Source of the DNA: Nostoc sp. HK-01
Lineage (GTDB): Bacteria > Cyanobacteriota > Cyanobacteriia > Cyanobacteriales > Nostocaceae
Length of the DNA stretch: 64,000 nt
Direction: 5' to 3'
Assembly: GCA_003990705.1 (NCBI GenBank)
Contig: AP018318.1
Location: 2,235,501 to 2,299,500, forward strand
The translations under genes were made by a program, and so were the position numbers. The notes under the pieces were generated by a model. That model did no database searches and had not been told where the DNA came from. It was given only the letters and a program-made list of their open reading frames with translations. Each line of letters begins with the position of its first letter. Position 1 is the stretch's first letter. This document shows positions 47,016 to 57,046 of this stretch, piece by piece.

Positions 47016-47044
47016 GAATTTAGATTTGGAGTGCAATCATAGTC

Positions 47045-50000
47045 ATGCAGCAAGTCCAAAAAAGCGGCGGATTTAGTATCAGCGCCATTTCCATCCGTCA
47101 ACATATCGGTACCCTCATGCTTACCCTTGCGGTAATCGTGATGGGTGTATTTTTTATAGTCAAATTACCAGTAGATTTACTACCATCAATTACCTATCCT
47201 CGGATTGGTGTGCGAATACAAGCACCAGGCATTTCGCCAGAAGTAGCAATTGATGAAGTCACAAAGCCTTTAGAAGAAGCCTTTTCCGCTACAGAAGGTG
47301 TATTACAAGTCTTTTCTCAAACCCGTGAAGGACAAGTCAGTTTGGATTTGTACTTTCAACCAGGGGGCAATATTGACCAAGCCTTAAACGATGCTACTGC
47401 GGCCTTTAACCGAGCTAGAGGTACTTTACCAGACACCCTAGAAGCACCACGCATATTTAAAGTAGATCCTTCCCAGTTACCTGTTTATGAAATAGCTTTA
47501 ACTTCACCGACCTTAGAAGGTGTAGATTTACGGGTGTTTGCCGAAGAAGAACTAGCCCGTGAACTAGGTGTTGTCCCTGGTGTAGCCGGGGTAGACGTAT
47601 CGGGAGGAGTGCCAGAAGAAGTTAGAGTCAATCTTGATTTAAATCGATTGCAAGCTTTGGGTGTAGGTTTAACGGATGTTTTAGATGAATTGAGAGACCG
47701 CAACCAAGATATTTCCGGTGGTCGAATTTTAGGACAGAATTCTGAACCATTAACTCGGACTGTGGGTCGCTTTCGGAGTGCTGAGGAACTGAGAGATTTA
47801 TCATTTAAAGTATCTTCATCTAGCAATAATACTCAAACCTCAGTCCCCACTCGTCGTGTTTATCTGCGAGACTTTGCCGAAATTATCGACGGTTCAGAAC
47901 AACAAAGAGTTTTTGTTTCCCTCAATGGTGAACCAGCAGTAAAAGTCAGTATTCAAAAACAACCAGATGCCAATACTATCAACGTGGTTGATGGAGTGAA
48001 ACAGCGTGTAGAAGAACTGCGGCAGTCTGGTGTAATTCCTGAAGGGACAGTAATTACTGCTACTTTAGATGAATCAAAGTTTATTCGTAATTCTATTTCT
48101 AATGTTACAAGTTCCGGGTTAATTGGGACAGCATTAGCAGCGATCGCAGTTTTATTATTTCTCGGTTCCATCAGACAAACTTTGATTATTGTCCTGGCTA
48201 TCCCCTTAGCCACCCTAGCCGCAATTATCTTAATGGGTTTATTTGGTTTATCTATTAACGTTTTTAGTTTGGGTGGTTTAGCTTTGGGTGTAGGTATTGT
48301 AGTTGATAACTCCATCGTGATGTTGGAGAACATTGCTGAAGGTGCGGGAATGACCCCCGGTAAAACAGCTAAAAGCAAGTTGAATAAACAGCAACTAATT
48401 AATCAATCAGAACAAAGTAGTCGAGAAGTCGAATCAGCATTAATAGCTTCTACTAGCACCAACTTGGTTGCAGTATTGCCATTTTTGCTCATTGGTGGGT
48501 TTATCGCCCTGCTATTCAATGAATTAATTTTAACTATTAGCTTTTCCGTAGCGGCTTCAATTGTCATTGCCGTTACCGTTGTCCCCATGATGGCATCTCG
48601 CTTACTAGGATGGAAGTTTTCTAGCCGTTTAAATCAATTTTGGCTATTGCGAGAATTTAATCGCCGCTTTGATGCTGCTACCAGGGGATATGGCGGCTTT
48701 TTAACTATGATATTACGCTGGCGATTCATGACAGTGGCGATCGCCCTCCTCTTCTTTGGTGGTGGTAGTCTGTGGATGGCTCCGCAAATTCCCCAAGAAA
48801 TCCTCCCTAGAATTAGTACAGGACAAGTCAACTTAAATGCTCAGTTTCCTCCCGGAACACCCTTAGACACTAACCTCAAAGTCATGAGCGCCGTAGATGA
48901 GGTTCTCCGCCAGCAGCCAGAAACAGAATATATCTTTTCCACTGCTGGTGGAGCCTTATTTGGTAACACAACCAACGCCAACCCCTTACGCGGTTCCAGC
49001 ACCATTAGCTTAAAATCTGGTACAGATGTCGAAGCTTATGTTGAACGAGTTACCCAAGAACTTGACAAATTAAACTTAGCCGGAATTCGTCTGCGCCTTT
49101 CACCCGGACAAGTGCGGGGTTTGATTTTGAATAACTCTCCTGTACGGGGTGCTGATGTTGACGTGATTTTACAAGGTAACGACCCAGAGAATTTACAACA
49201 AGCTGGTCGTCAAGTTTTAGCAGCTTTAGAAGAGCAAGCCACCCTTGCTAGATTCCGTCCCGATGCTGATGAAAGACAACCCGAAATTCAAATCTTGCCA
49301 GACTGGGAGCGTGTTGCAGCTTTAGGCTTAACTACTACAGATATTGGCGATACCATTCAGACTGCTCTAGAGGGTAGCATCCCCACACAGTTACAACGTG
49401 GCAACCGCTTAGTAGATGTACGCGTAAAGTTGAATGAAACAGCAGTTCAAGCACCGTCTCAATTAGAAAGACTGCCGTTATTTGTAGACAATAATCACCA
49501 AGTCCGATTGAGTGATGTTGCGAGAATTGTTGAAGGGCAAGCGCCTGGCGAAATTCAGCGAATCAACCAGCGCCAAGTTGTCATCCTAGCGGGGAATTTA
49601 AACGAGGGCGCTAGTTTAAGTCAAGCCATCACTCAGGTGAAACAAGTAATAGATAACCTCGAATTGCCAGAAGGTGTGAGTGTTTTACCCAGCGCCGCCG
49701 CTGAATCAAACCAACAATTGCAAAGCTCACTACAACTATTAGGTGGATTAGCCACATTCCTTGTATTTGTAGTTATGGCAGTGCAATACAATTCCCTCAT
49801 TGACCCATTGGTAATTATGTTTACCATTCCGTTAGCACTAGCCGGGGGAATTTTCGGGCTTTATATTACCAAAACTGCCATTGGTGCAACCGTGATAGTA
49901 GGTGCCGTTTTATTAGTTGGTATTGTGGTGAACAATGCCATCATTATGGTCGAGTTAGCCAATCAACTTCGGGAACGAGACAACATTGACCGCAAAACTG

Positions 50001-50275
50001 CCATTTTACAAGCTGCGCCACAACGGTTGCGTCCTGTACTTATGACTACTATTACTACCGTTTTAGGTATGTTCCCTTTAGCATTAGGAATTGGTGAAGG
50101 CTCAGAGTTTCTGCAACCATTGGGTGTTGTTGTTTTTTCTGGTTTGTCATTAGCAACTGTATTGACCCTGTTTATTATTCCGTGTTTTTATACACTGCTA
50201 CATGACATACTAGATTTTGGGTTGCTAAAGCAAACATTAGCCAAGTTAGATAAATGGAAGAACAAGTATTACTAA
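47045..50275 (+). CDS. RND family inner-membrane efflux pump (AcrB/MexB-like)
   Basis: A 1076-residue pump. The N-terminal helix (TLMLTLAVIVMGVFFIVKLP) and porter-domain start VDLLPSITYPRIGVRIQAPG precede the helix bundle AIAVLLFLGSIRQTLIIVLAIPLATLAAII. The proton-relay helix has GGLALGVGIVVDNSIVMLENI with the paired Asp position. The second half repeats the topology (FLVFVVMAVQYNSLIDPLVI, VGIVVNNAIIMVELANQL). The family exports drugs, metals or lipid-like compounds by proton exchange. Substrate cannot be told. It forms an operon with the adaptor; no outer-membrane factor is adjacent, as is usual in cyanobacteria. Confidence 0.95.
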   Translation: MQQVQKSGGFSISAISIRQHIGTLMLTLAVIVMGVFFIVKLPVDLLPSITYPRIGVRIQAPGISPEVAIDEVTKPLEEAFSATEGVLQVFSQTREGQVSLDLYFQPGGNIDQALNDATAAFNRARGTLPDTLEAPRIFKVDPSQLPVYEIALTSPTLEGVDLRVFAEEELARELGVVPGVAGVDVSGGVPEEVRVNLDLNRLQALGVGLTDVLDELRDRNQDISGGRILGQNSEPLTRTVGRFRSAEELRDLSFKVSSSSNNTQTSVPTRRVYLRDFAEIIDGSEQQRVFVSLNGEPAVKVSIQKQPDANTINVVDGVKQRVEELRQSGVIPEGTVITATLDESKFIRNSISNVTSSGLIGTALAAIAVLLFLGSIRQTLIIVLAIPLATLAAIILMGLFGLSINVFSLGGLALGVGIVVDNSIVMLENIAEGAGMTPGKTAKSKLNKQQLINQSEQSSREVESALIASTSTNLVAVLPFLLIGGFIALLFNELILTISFSVAASIVIAVTVVPMMASRLLGWKFSSRLNQFWLLREFNRRFDAATRGYGGFLTMILRWRFMTVAIALLFFGGGSLWMAPQIPQEILPRISTGQVNLNAQFPPGTPLDTNLKVMSAVDEVLRQQPETEYIFSTAGGALFGNTTNANPLRGSSTISLKSGTDVEAYVERVTQELDKLNLAGIRLRLSPGQVRGLILNNSPVRGADVDVILQGNDPENLQQAGRQVLAALEEQATLARFRPDADERQPEIQILPDWERVAALGLTTTDIGDTIQTALEGSIPTQLQRGNRLVDVRVKLNETAVQAPSQLERLPLFVDNNHQVRLSDVARIVEGQAPGEIQRINQRQVVILAGNLNEGASLSQAITQVKQVIDNLELPEGVSVLPSAAAESNQQLQSSLQLLGGLATFLVFVVMAVQYNSLIDPLVIMFTIPLALAGGIFGLYITKTAIGATVIVGAVLLVGIVVNNAIIMVELANQLRERDNIDRKTAILQAAPQRLRPVLMTTITTVLGMFPLALGIGEGSEFLQPLGVVVFSGLSLATVLTLFIIPCFYTLLHDILDFGLLKQTLAKLDKWKNKYY

Positions 50276-50400
50276 ATAAACGCGATTAATAAATTAGCAT
50301 AATTTTAGTGATTTTAAGCGAGTAGAAATCGTGGCTATATCTTCATAAAAATGCTGCGAATTCTATTCGTACTGTGATTTTAAATTATTTGGTTATCAAT

Positions 50401-51339
50401 TTAATACAAGACAATCTTGCGGATAAGTTTACTTTGAAAGTGCAAGCGGCGTAAAAAAACAGTAGTTAAAAAAGTTCTCCATGCCATTGTTGAAAATGCA
50501 GATTTATTCAACATCATCAAAAAGTCTGGAACATTTTTCTGCTTCAGTTCTACAAAAGCCCAATGTAATATGAGATATTTTTTGATATCTTCTATTTTGG
50601 GAAGATCATGACGATGCTTTTCATTAACTAAAGCATAAATTTTTTCCTTAATCAAAATATTGGTATCTAGCCGCTTAGATACAGAGAATTTATGATTATA
50701 AGCACCCGGCCAAATTGTCCGATAAGCTAAACATTGATTCAAGTAAATCGCATCACCGAATTGAGCAATGCGTAGCCAAGAATCTATGTCATCACAGTTA
50801 GCATCAAGTTGTGAATCCCAACCATCTGTTTGACAAAAAGCATCACGACTACAAGCTACTTGTACAGGTGTACCAAAAGGCAATAATTCCAAAAGCATCC
50901 CGTAGTGAATATCTGCTTGGGGAACGGAAAAAGCTAAACCATTACCAAGTTGAGGAGTGCGACTCAGTTCTACTCCATGTTCATCTACTTGAGCCGCCAC
51001 ACAAGAGCAAATCACTGCACTAGGACAAAGAGCGATCGCCTTTGCCATCTCTTCGATACAATTAGTTGCCAAATAGTCGTCATCATCTAAAAACTTAATC
51101 CAGTCGCCACTGGCTTGATTGACTCCTGTATTTACCGTAGCTGCATGACCCTTGTTGACCTCATGGCGATGGTAAATTACTCTATTACCTAAGCTTTCTA
51201 CGTAGGCTTGCGTGTCATCAGCGGAACAATCATCAGCTACAATCACCTCACAAGGAATTGTCTGGTTGATAGCAGAATCAACGGCTCGGCGTAGTAAGCT
51301 TACGCGGTTATAGGTAGTGATCACAACGCTAAATTTCAT
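50401..51339 (-). CDS. Family 2 glycosyltransferase
   Basis: A 312-residue GT-A enzyme from the ATG at 51339 (MKFSVVITTYNRVSLLRRAV). The nucleotide-sugar site is VIVADDCSADDTQAYVESLG, and the metal motif DDD is in WIKFLDDDDYLATNCIEEMA. The C-terminus is helical and soluble with no membrane anchor. Likely role: sugar transfer in surface polysaccharide or glycolipid synthesis; donor and acceptor unknown. It is divergent from rplS and isolated from other cell-wall genes. Confidence 0.88.
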   Translation of the reverse strand: MKFSVVITTYNRVSLLRRAVDSAINQTIPCEVIVADDCSADDTQAYVESLGNRVIYHRHEVNKGHAATVNTGVNQASGDWIKFLDDDDYLATNCIEEMAKAIALCPSAVICSCVAAQVDEHGVELSRTPQLGNGLAFSVPQADIHYGMLLELLPFGTPVQVACSRDAFCQTDGWDSQLDANCDDIDSWLRIAQFGDAIYLNQCLAYRTIWPGAYNHKFSVSKRLDTNILIKEKIYALVNEKHRHDLPKIEDIKKYLILHWAFVELKQKNVPDFLMMLNKSAFSTMAWRTFLTTVFLRRLHFQSKLIRKIVLY

Positions 51340-51490
51340 AAACATCACACCTGTAGCAAGCTTTATGCAATATAGCTTTCATTTTTAGATATGGCGGCTC
51401 GGTTAAAAATTTTAAATCTCACATATCACTAGACTGAAAGCAGATTCTCGATTTATTATGGATGATTGTGAGTTTTTCACCAGATAGGCT

Positions 51491-51853
51491 ATGAACGCTC
51501 AAGAGATCATCCGTTCCATTGAAGCGGAACAACTAAAATCTAATTTGCCCAACATTTATGTGGGCGATACCATCAAAGTCGGCGTGAAAATCAAAGAAGG
51601 CGAGAAATACCGTGTGCAACCCTACGAAGGCGTTGTCATTGCTAAACGCAACGGCGGTATTAACGAAACTATTACCGTTCGCCGCGTATTTCAAGGGGTA
51701 GGCGTAGAACGTGTATTTTTACTGCACTCTCCACGCATCGATAGCATCAAAGTCATCCGTCGTGGTAAAGTACGTCGTGCTAAACTTTACTATCTGCGCG
51801 ATCGCGTTGGTAAAGCTACCCGGATCAAACAGCGTTTCGACCGCCCTTTGTAA
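51491..51853 (+). CDS. rplS: 50S ribosomal protein L19
   Basis: A 120-residue ribosomal protein: [59 protein letters not shown]-type block [20 protein letters not shown], and the basic C-terminus [27 protein letters not shown]. It sits at the 30S-50S interface. Synteny rplS-trnW-secE-nusG is typical of cyanobacteria. A hairpin (agcggc/gccgct, about 51891-51906) follows the stop. Confidence 0.96.
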   Translation: MNAQEIIRSIEAEQLKSNLPNIYVGDTIKVGVKIKEGEKYRVQPYEGVVIAKRNGGINETITVRRVFQGVGVERVFLLHSPRIDSIKVIRRGKVRRAKLYYLRDRVGKATRIKQRFDRPL

Positions 51854-52004
51854 TTTTTTGCTCAGGGTATGAGAGAAATCTCAGTTAACAAGCGGCTTTT
51901 GCCGCTAAGTTGTCTCCCCGACAAAAATCATGTACAATAAGAATCGCAAATTGCGTTAAACTAAATAAAAGTTCAACGCAATCACCGAATCCAAACCAAC
52001 CTGT

Positions 52005-52077
52005 GCGCTCTTAGTTCAGTTGGTAGAACGCAGGTCTCCAAAACCTGATGTCGGGGGTTCAAGTCCTCCAGGGCGCG
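52005..52077 (+). tRNA. tRNA-Trp(CCA)
   Basis: A 73-nt cloverleaf. The acceptor GCGCTCT pairs with AGGGCGC (one T-G), discriminator G. D arm GTTCAGTTGGTAGAAC; anticodon stem CAGGT/ACCTG encloses CTCCAAA with anticodon CCA; T arm GGGGGTTCAAGTCCTCC. No encoded CCA. It lies between rplS and secE. Confidence 0.97.
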
Positions 52078-52269
52078 CTCGCAAGCAAAAAATACAACCC
52101 GAAACAATAGCACTTCTACTCAATGTAGTTAGTGCTGATGATTTCGGGTATAATTGTTTGATAATTGAGAGATTTTTTGCTGCAAATCAGCAGGATGGAA
52201 TCAAAGCTGTAAAAGTAAGATAAAAATTAGCAACATACAGCTGTACAAGAAACGGGGGGATAAACAACA

Positions 52270-52491
52270 GTGGCGAAAAAAACTGAAGCTGAAATGCCTG
52301 AAAACACTGGTGGGCTAAACGTACAAAACTTTATTCAAGGGACGAAAGAAGAACTTGAAAAGGTAGTTTGGCCAAGTCGCAGACAGCTAGTGAGCGAATC
52401 AGCAGCCGTGCTGTTAATGGTTACACTCTCCGCATCTTTGATTTATTTGGTGGATGGATTGTTTGCTTGGGCAGCAAAACAGGTGTTCTGA
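52270..52491 (+). CDS. secE: Preprotein translocase subunit SecE
   Basis: A 73-residue protein with a GTG start, preceded by a purine-rich site. The conserved amphipathic helix FIQGTKEELEKVVWPSRRQL is followed by one membrane helix (SAAVLLMVTLSASLIYLVDG). It braces SecY in the translocon of the plasma and thylakoid membranes. Its stop overlaps the ATG of nusG (tgATG), so translation is coupled. Confidence 0.95.
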   Translation: MAKKTEAEMPENTGGLNVQNFIQGTKEELEKVVWPSRRQLVSESAAVLLMVTLSASLIYLVDGLFAWAAKQVF

Positions 52492-53123
52492 TGACTTTTG
52501 CAACAGACGACCCACTTAACTCAAATTTGCAGTCAGAGGAAACAGCAGAAGCAGCGCTAAAAGAAGCGCGGTGGTATGCAGTACAAGTAGCCTCCGGCTG
52601 TGAAAAGCGCGTCAAAACCAACTTGGAACAACGCATCCAAACCTTTGACGTAGCAGACAAAATAATTCAAGTCGAAATCCCCCACACACCAGCAGTAAAA
52701 ATCCGGAAAGATGGCAGTCGCCAGCACACAGAAGAAAAAGTGTTTCCTGGTTATGTGCTAGTACGGATGGTCTTGAATGACGATACATGGCAGGTAGTGC
52801 GTAACACCTCTCATGTCATCAACTTTGTGGGAGCAGAACAAAAACGTGGCAGTGCCAAAGGTCGTGGTCACGTTAAACCAGTACCTCTGAGTTACTCAGA
52901 AGTAGAGCGCATATTCAAACAAACCACCGAACAAGAGCCAGTTGTCAAAATTGATATGGCAACAGGTGATAAGATAATCGTGCTTTCTGGCCCATTTAAG
53001 GACTTTGAAGGCGAGGTGATTGAAGTCAGTCCAGAGCGAAGTAAACTTAAAGCCTTGCTCTCGATTTTTGGCAGAGATACACCCGTTGAATTGGAATTCA
53101 ATCAGGTAGAGAAACAGAGCTAA
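52491..53123 (+). CDS. nusG: Transcription termination/antitermination factor NusG
   Basis: A 210-residue protein from the ATG at 52491, sharing one base with the secE stop. The NGN domain is WYAVQVASGCEKRVKTNLEQR, VFPGYVLVRMVLNDDTWQVVRNT. The KOW motif near residue 158 is GDKIIVLSGPFKDFEGEVIEVSPERSKLK. The N-terminus has about 25 extra acidic residues. It binds RNA polymerase and links it to ribosomes or Rho-like functions; cyanobacteria lack Rho. rplK follows after 6 bp. Confidence 0.96.
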   Translation: MTFATDDPLNSNLQSEETAEAALKEARWYAVQVASGCEKRVKTNLEQRIQTFDVADKIIQVEIPHTPAVKIRKDGSRQHTEEKVFPGYVLVRMVLNDDTWQVVRNTSHVINFVGAEQKRGSAKGRGHVKPVPLSYSEVERIFKQTTEQEPVVKIDMATGDKIIVLSGPFKDFEGEVIEVSPERSKLKALLSIFGRDTPVELEFNQVEKQS

Positions 53124-53129
53124 ATACAA

Positions 53130-53555
53130 ATGGCGAAAAAAGTAGTAGCGGTCATTAAACTGGCCCTGAACGCTGGAAAAGCCAACCCAGCACCGCCAGT
53201 AGGCCCTGCATTGGGTCAACATGGCGTTAACATCATGATGTTCTGCAAAGAGTACAACGCCAAAACAGCAGACCAAGCTGGTATGGTAATCCCTGTAGAA
53301 ATTTCGGTTTATGAAGACCGGAGTTTTACATTTGTACTCAAAACCCCACCAGCATCAGTATTAATTCGCAAAGCCGCGAAAATCGAAAGAGGTTCCAACG
53401 AACCCAACAAGAAGAAAGTTGGTTCAATTACTCAAGCACAATTGCGGGAAATTGCCCAAACTAAATTACCCGATCTCAACGCCAACGACATCGACGCGGC
53501 AATGAACATTGTGGCCGGAACCGCAAGAAATATGGGCGTTACCATTACTGAATAG
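53130..53555 (+). CDS. rplK: 50S ribosomal protein L11
   Basis: A 141-residue protein: [39 protein letters not shown] in the N-terminal domain (quoted here in parts: [34 protein letters not shown]), [18 protein letters not shown], and the rRNA-binding C-terminus [25 protein letters not shown]. It forms the GTPase-associated centre with 23S rRNA and L10. It lies 6 bp after nusG. Confidence 0.96.
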   Translation: MAKKVVAVIKLALNAGKANPAPPVGPALGQHGVNIMMFCKEYNAKTADQAGMVIPVEISVYEDRSFTFVLKTPPASVLIRKAAKIERGSNEPNKKKVGSITQAQLREIAQTKLPDLNANDIDAAMNIVAGTARNMGVTITE

Positions 53556-53560
53556 TAAAA

Positions 53561-53592
53561 GAAGGCAGGAGGCAGAAGGCAGGAGGCAGAAG
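53561..53592. repeat. Tandem GGCAGRA heptamers
   Basis: Four copies of gcaggag/gcagaag between rplK and rplA, matching the array at 43791-43824. It shows that STRRs have invaded even the ribosomal protein operon. Confidence 0.75.
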
Positions 53593-53609
53593 AAAAATAT
53601 TATGACTTC

Positions 53610-53637
53610 GCACTCAGCACTCAGCACTCAGCACTCA
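53610..53637. repeat. Four exact tandem GCACTCA heptamers
   Basis: gcactca is repeated four times without change (53610-53637) in the rplK-rplA spacer, 18 bp after the GGCAGRA array. A typical Nostoc STRR. Confidence 0.85.
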
Positions 53638-53697
53638 CTACTAAAAAAATTTATCGGGGGAGAAGCTTGGCTTCGCCACTAACCCCAGGAGAAAAAA

Positions 53698-54414
53698 ATG
53701 ACAAAAAAAGTATCGCGTCGCTTGCGGGAACTGCAAGCAAAAATAGAAGATAGAGAATACTTACCTCTAGACGCTTTAACACTACTTAAAGAAACAGCAA
53801 CAGCTAAATTTGCTGAAGCCGCAGAAGCACATATCCGGTTGGGAATTGACCCTAAATATACAGACCAACAATTGCGGACAACGGTAGCGCTACCCAAAGG
53901 TACAGGACAAATTGTCCGGGTAGCAGTTATCGCTAGAGGTGAAAAAGTCACAGAAGCAAGCAACGCTGGTGCTGATATAGTTGGTTCCGAAGAACTGATT
54001 GACCAAATTCAAAAAGGCATGATGGACTTCGACAAACTAATTGCGACACCAGATGTTATGCCACAGGTAGCGAAACTAGGTAAATTACTAGGCCCCCGTG
54101 GTTTGATGCCATCACCAAAAGGTGGTACAGTAACGTTTGATATTGCAAGTGCGATCGCAGAATTCAAAGCAGGTAAATTAGAATTCCGGGCTGACCGTAC
54201 TGGTATTGTCCATGTTATGTTTGGTAAAGCAGGTTTCTCGCCAGAAGATTTGTTAGTAAACCTGAAGGCGTTGCAAGAAACAATTGACCGTAACCGTCCT
54301 TCGGGCGCAAAAGGTCGTTATTGGCGGAGCTTCTATGTATCTGCTACTATGGGGCCTTCGATTAAAGTTGATATCACCGCTTTACGGGATTTAAAACTTA
54401 ACGAAGCTGCATAA
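53698..54414 (+). CDS. rplA: 50S ribosomal protein L1
   Basis: A 238-residue protein: [49 protein letters not shown] block [20 protein letters not shown], and the signature [19 protein letters not shown]. It forms the mobile L1 stalk at the E site. AGGAG lies about 8 nt before the ATG. The usual order rplK-rplA-rplJ-rplL is kept, though spacers are long (142 bp and 297 bp). Confidence 0.96.
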   Translation: MTKKVSRRLRELQAKIEDREYLPLDALTLLKETATAKFAEAAEAHIRLGIDPKYTDQQLRTTVALPKGTGQIVRVAVIARGEKVTEASNAGADIVGSEELIDQIQKGMMDFDKLIATPDVMPQVAKLGKLLGPRGLMPSPKGGTVTFDIASAIAEFKAGKLEFRADRTGIVHVMFGKAGFSPEDLLVNLKALQETIDRNRPSGAKGRYWRSFYVSATMGPSIKVDITALRDLKLNEAA

Positions 54415-54499
54415 TTTTTAGTCAATCTTCATTTGTCCATCGTCATTTGTCAAAACAAAGGACAAAGGACAAGTGATTAATGACAAAACTAAATAGTTC

Positions 54500-54645
54500 A
54501 AACCGGAGACAGCAGGTGCAAATAGCTTAATATCCTGCCGAGGTAAAAACTCTCATTGCTTGAAGCATTACTTACAAAGTGTAGATGCTATAGCGTCAAG
54601 AGTTTTGCTGCGAAACCCCGGTTAAAAAGCCGGGGTTTATTGTTT
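54500..54645 (+). ncRNA. L10 leader (autoregulatory mRNA element of rplJ-rplL)
   Basis: The spacer before rplJ contains agcaggtgcaaatagctta followed by atcctgccgaggtaaaa, the conserved kink-turn-like core of bacterial L10 leaders. AAAACTCT (54545-54552) can pair with AGAGTTTT (54599-54606), and a GC-rich stem AAACCCCGG/CCGGGGTTT (54613-54638) follows with attgtttt, like a terminator. In known cases L10-L12 binds this RNA to repress its own operon. Confidence 0.75.
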
Positions 54646-54711
54646 TGGGTAGGTCAGAACTAGAATACACAAACAGGGAAATCCTGATTTTGCCCTTGGA
54701 GGTGAAACGAT

Positions 54712-55251
54712 ATGGGTAGAACGTTAGAAAACAAACAAGAAATAGTAGCTGACCTCAAACAATCTTTGAGTGAGTCAACTTTGGCACTGGTAATTGAATA
54801 CCAAGGGCTAACAGTTGCTGAAATCACAGATTTGCGGCGGCGGCTACGTCCTACAGGCACTACTTGTAAGGTAACAAAAAATACCTTAATGGGTATTGCT
54901 ATTCAAGAGGACGAAAAATGGCAACCACTGTCCGAGTTGCTGAAAGGTTCTTCTGCCTTTTTGTTAGTCAAAGAAGATTTCTCTTCAGCAATTAAGGCTT
55001 ACCAAGACTTCCAAAAAGCCACCAAAAAGACAGAAATGCGTGGCGGTGTCATGGAAGGCCGTCTGCTGAAAGAAGCAGATGTTAAGGCTCTAGGTGACTT
55101 GCCATCCAAGGAACAACTCATGGGTCAAATTGCTGGAGCTATCAACGCTTTGGCTACAAAAATTGCTGTGGGTATCAACGAAGTTCCAGGTGGTTTGGCT
55201 CGTGCTTTGCAAGCTGTGGCCGAACAAGAACAAGGAAGTGCAGCTGAATAA
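54712..55251 (+). CDS. rplJ: 50S ribosomal protein L10
   Basis: A 179-residue protein: [73 protein letters not shown], and the C-terminal helix that carries L7/L12 dimers ([26 protein letters not shown]). GGAGGTGA lies just before the ATG. Expression is probably controlled by the upstream leader RNA. rplL follows after 168 bp containing further short repeats. Confidence 0.96.
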   Translation: MGRTLENKQEIVADLKQSLSESTLALVIEYQGLTVAEITDLRRRLRPTGTTCKVTKNTLMGIAIQEDEKWQPLSELLKGSSAFLLVKEDFSSAIKAYQDFQKATKKTEMRGGVMEGRLLKEADVKALGDLPSKEQLMGQIAGAINALATKIAVGINEVPGGLARALQAVAEQEQGSAAE

Positions 55252-55419
55252 AGTATGAAGTATGAAGTGTGAAATAAGCCAAATATGAAAAAGTGGTTTA
55301 TTTACTGAGTTTTTCATTCTTTAGACTTTTTTAGTCAAGAGTCAAGAGTCAATGGTGGTAATCACAAATGACGAATGACAAATCACTAATAACTAATCAA
55401 ACATTACGGAGTTACATCA

Positions 55420-55809
55420 ATGTCTGCTACAACCGACAATATTTTAGAACAATTGAAATCCTTAACCTTGCTAGAAGCTGCTGAATTAGTTAAGCAAATT
55501 GAAGAAGCTTTTGGCGTAAGTGCTGCGGCTCCTGTTGGTGTGGCTATTGCGGCTCCTGCTGGTGGTGGTGCTGCTGCTGAACCAGTAGAAGAAAAAACAG
55601 AGTTTGACGTAATTTTGGAATCTGTTCCTGCTGACAAGAAGATTGCCGTACTGAAGATTGTGCGTGAATTGACTGGTCTAGGACTGAAAGAAGCTAAAGA
55701 CTTAGTAGAAGCTGCACCTAAAGCAGTTAAAGAAGGTATTGCTAAAGATGCAGCTGAAGATGCTAAGAAGCGGATTGAAGAAGCTGGTGGTAAAGTTACT
55801 GTGAAATAG
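55420..55809 (+). CDS. rplL: 50S ribosomal protein L7/L12
   Basis: A 129-residue acidic protein: N-terminal dimerisation helices ([32 protein letters not shown]), an Ala/Gly hinge (residues 33-52), and the factor-binding domain [51 protein letters not shown]. It recruits translation GTPases. A strong terminator follows 22 bp after the stop. Confidence 0.97.
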   Translation: MSATTDNILEQLKSLTLLEAAELVKQIEEAFGVSAAAPVGVAIAAPAGGGAAAEPVEEKTEFDVILESVPADKKIAVLKIVRELTGLGLKEAKDLVEAAPKAVKEGIAKDAAEDAKKRIEEAGGKVTVK

Positions 55810-55830
55810 TCCAGTTTCAATACTAGTCTT

Positions 55831-55862
55831 AAAAAAGAAGCCTAAAATAGGCTTCTTTTTTT
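55831..55862 (+). terminator. Terminator of the rplJ-rplL operon
   Basis: AAAAAAGAAGCCTA pairs perfectly with TAGGCTTCTTTTTT around an aaa loop and ends in a run of T. It marks the end of the ribosomal protein block. Confidence 0.9.
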
Positions 55863-55945
55863 ATCGGATTCAAATTTTATATAGCCGTTTTTAATCAGAT
55901 TAATACCAATAATTTCAGGATTATGAGTTTGATTTCCTGACTATT

Positions 55946-56968
55946 TCATCTGAGAATGATTCGATTACGTCCTTCTGCCTTTGCTGTGTAAAGCGCTTTA
56001 TCTGCCGCTACAATCAAATCTGAAGGAGAGGATTCCCAAGTCGGAACCAGGGTAGCGACCCCTATACTCAGGGTGACAAATTCATTCACAGCAGAAGCGT
56101 CATGAGCAATTTGTAAATTTTGGACACCAGCTTGCATAGTTGTAGCTACATAAAATGCACCAGAAGCGTGAGTATTTGGCATAATTACTGCAAATTCTTC
56201 GCCACCGTAACGTGCTACTAAATCGTGATGTTTTTGTGCATTTTTGCTCAAAACAGTACCTACCTTTTGCAAACAAACATCTCCAGCTGGATGACCATAT
56301 TGATCGTTATAAAATTTGAAATAATCGATATCACATAAAATTAATGAAAGGGGAGATTCCTCCTGTGCTAAATTTATCCACTGCGTATTCAAATATTCAT
56401 CAAAACGACGGCGATTAGCAAGACCTGTTAAGCCATCAACGTTAGCGAGTTGCTGTAAAGCTAGGTTTGCTGCCTCTAACTGTTTGTATACTTGCGCTTG
56501 TTGTAGTAGACGACGTAAACGCTGGCGCAAAACAGCCCAATGAATTGGCTTGGTAACATAATCAGATGCTCCTGCTTCAAAGGCACGGTCTACAGACTCT
56601 GCGTCATCCAAACTAGTAATCATCAATATTGGTGTTCGTTCCCATAATTTGGAAATAACAGTGTTGCCTGTAGCAGAGTCAGTATCAAGATCTGCCAGGG
56701 CTGACATGAGATTATTTCTGGCAATTTGGAGCAAGTGCTTACAACAAGTAAAGCCATCCATTACAGGCATGATTGCATCTAGCAATACTATGTCTGGTTT
56801 GACAGTCTCATAAGCATCTAAACACTGCTTACCGTCTGCAACTTCAACAACTCGATAGCCTTCTTGTTCCATAGCTTCACGCAAAAGCAGGCGGATGGTT
56901 TTATCGTCATCAGCCACCAGAATTACTGGAGGTTGTTTAGGAAGAGAAAATGGGCTTAAGCCTGACAT
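55946..56968 (-). CDS. Response regulator with GGDEF domain (diguanylate cyclase)
   Basis: A 340-residue protein from the ATG at 56968 (MSGLSPFSLPKQPP); a longer frame to 57046 adds 26 residues and is less likely. The receiver has VADDDKT, the phospho-acceptor Asp in DIVLLDAIMPVMDG and Lys in DYVTKPIHW. The GGDEF domain begins NVDGLTGLANRRRFDEYL, binds metal with LCDIDYFKFYNDQYGH and has the active site RYGGEEFAVIMP. No RxxD inhibitory site is evident. It should make cyclic di-GMP when phosphorylated. No kinase is adjacent. Confidence 0.93.
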   Translation of the reverse strand: MSGLSPFSLPKQPPVILVADDDKTIRLLLREAMEQEGYRVVEVADGKQCLDAYETVKPDIVLLDAIMPVMDGFTCCKHLLQIARNNLMSALADLDTDSATGNTVISKLWERTPILMITSLDDAESVDRAFEAGASDYVTKPIHWAVLRQRLRRLLQQAQVYKQLEAANLALQQLANVDGLTGLANRRRFDEYLNTQWINLAQEESPLSLILCDIDYFKFYNDQYGHPAGDVCLQKVGTVLSKNAQKHHDLVARYGGEEFAVIMPNTHASGAFYVATTMQAGVQNLQIAHDASAVNEFVTLSIGVATLVPTWESSPSDLIVAADKALYTAKAEGRNRIILR

Positions 56969-57046
56969 GAATTGCGTTCCACAGAAAATGAAAGTATCGA
57001 CGAGGGGGAAACTTGAGAAAACCTGCATAACACAAAAAATAGCCAA

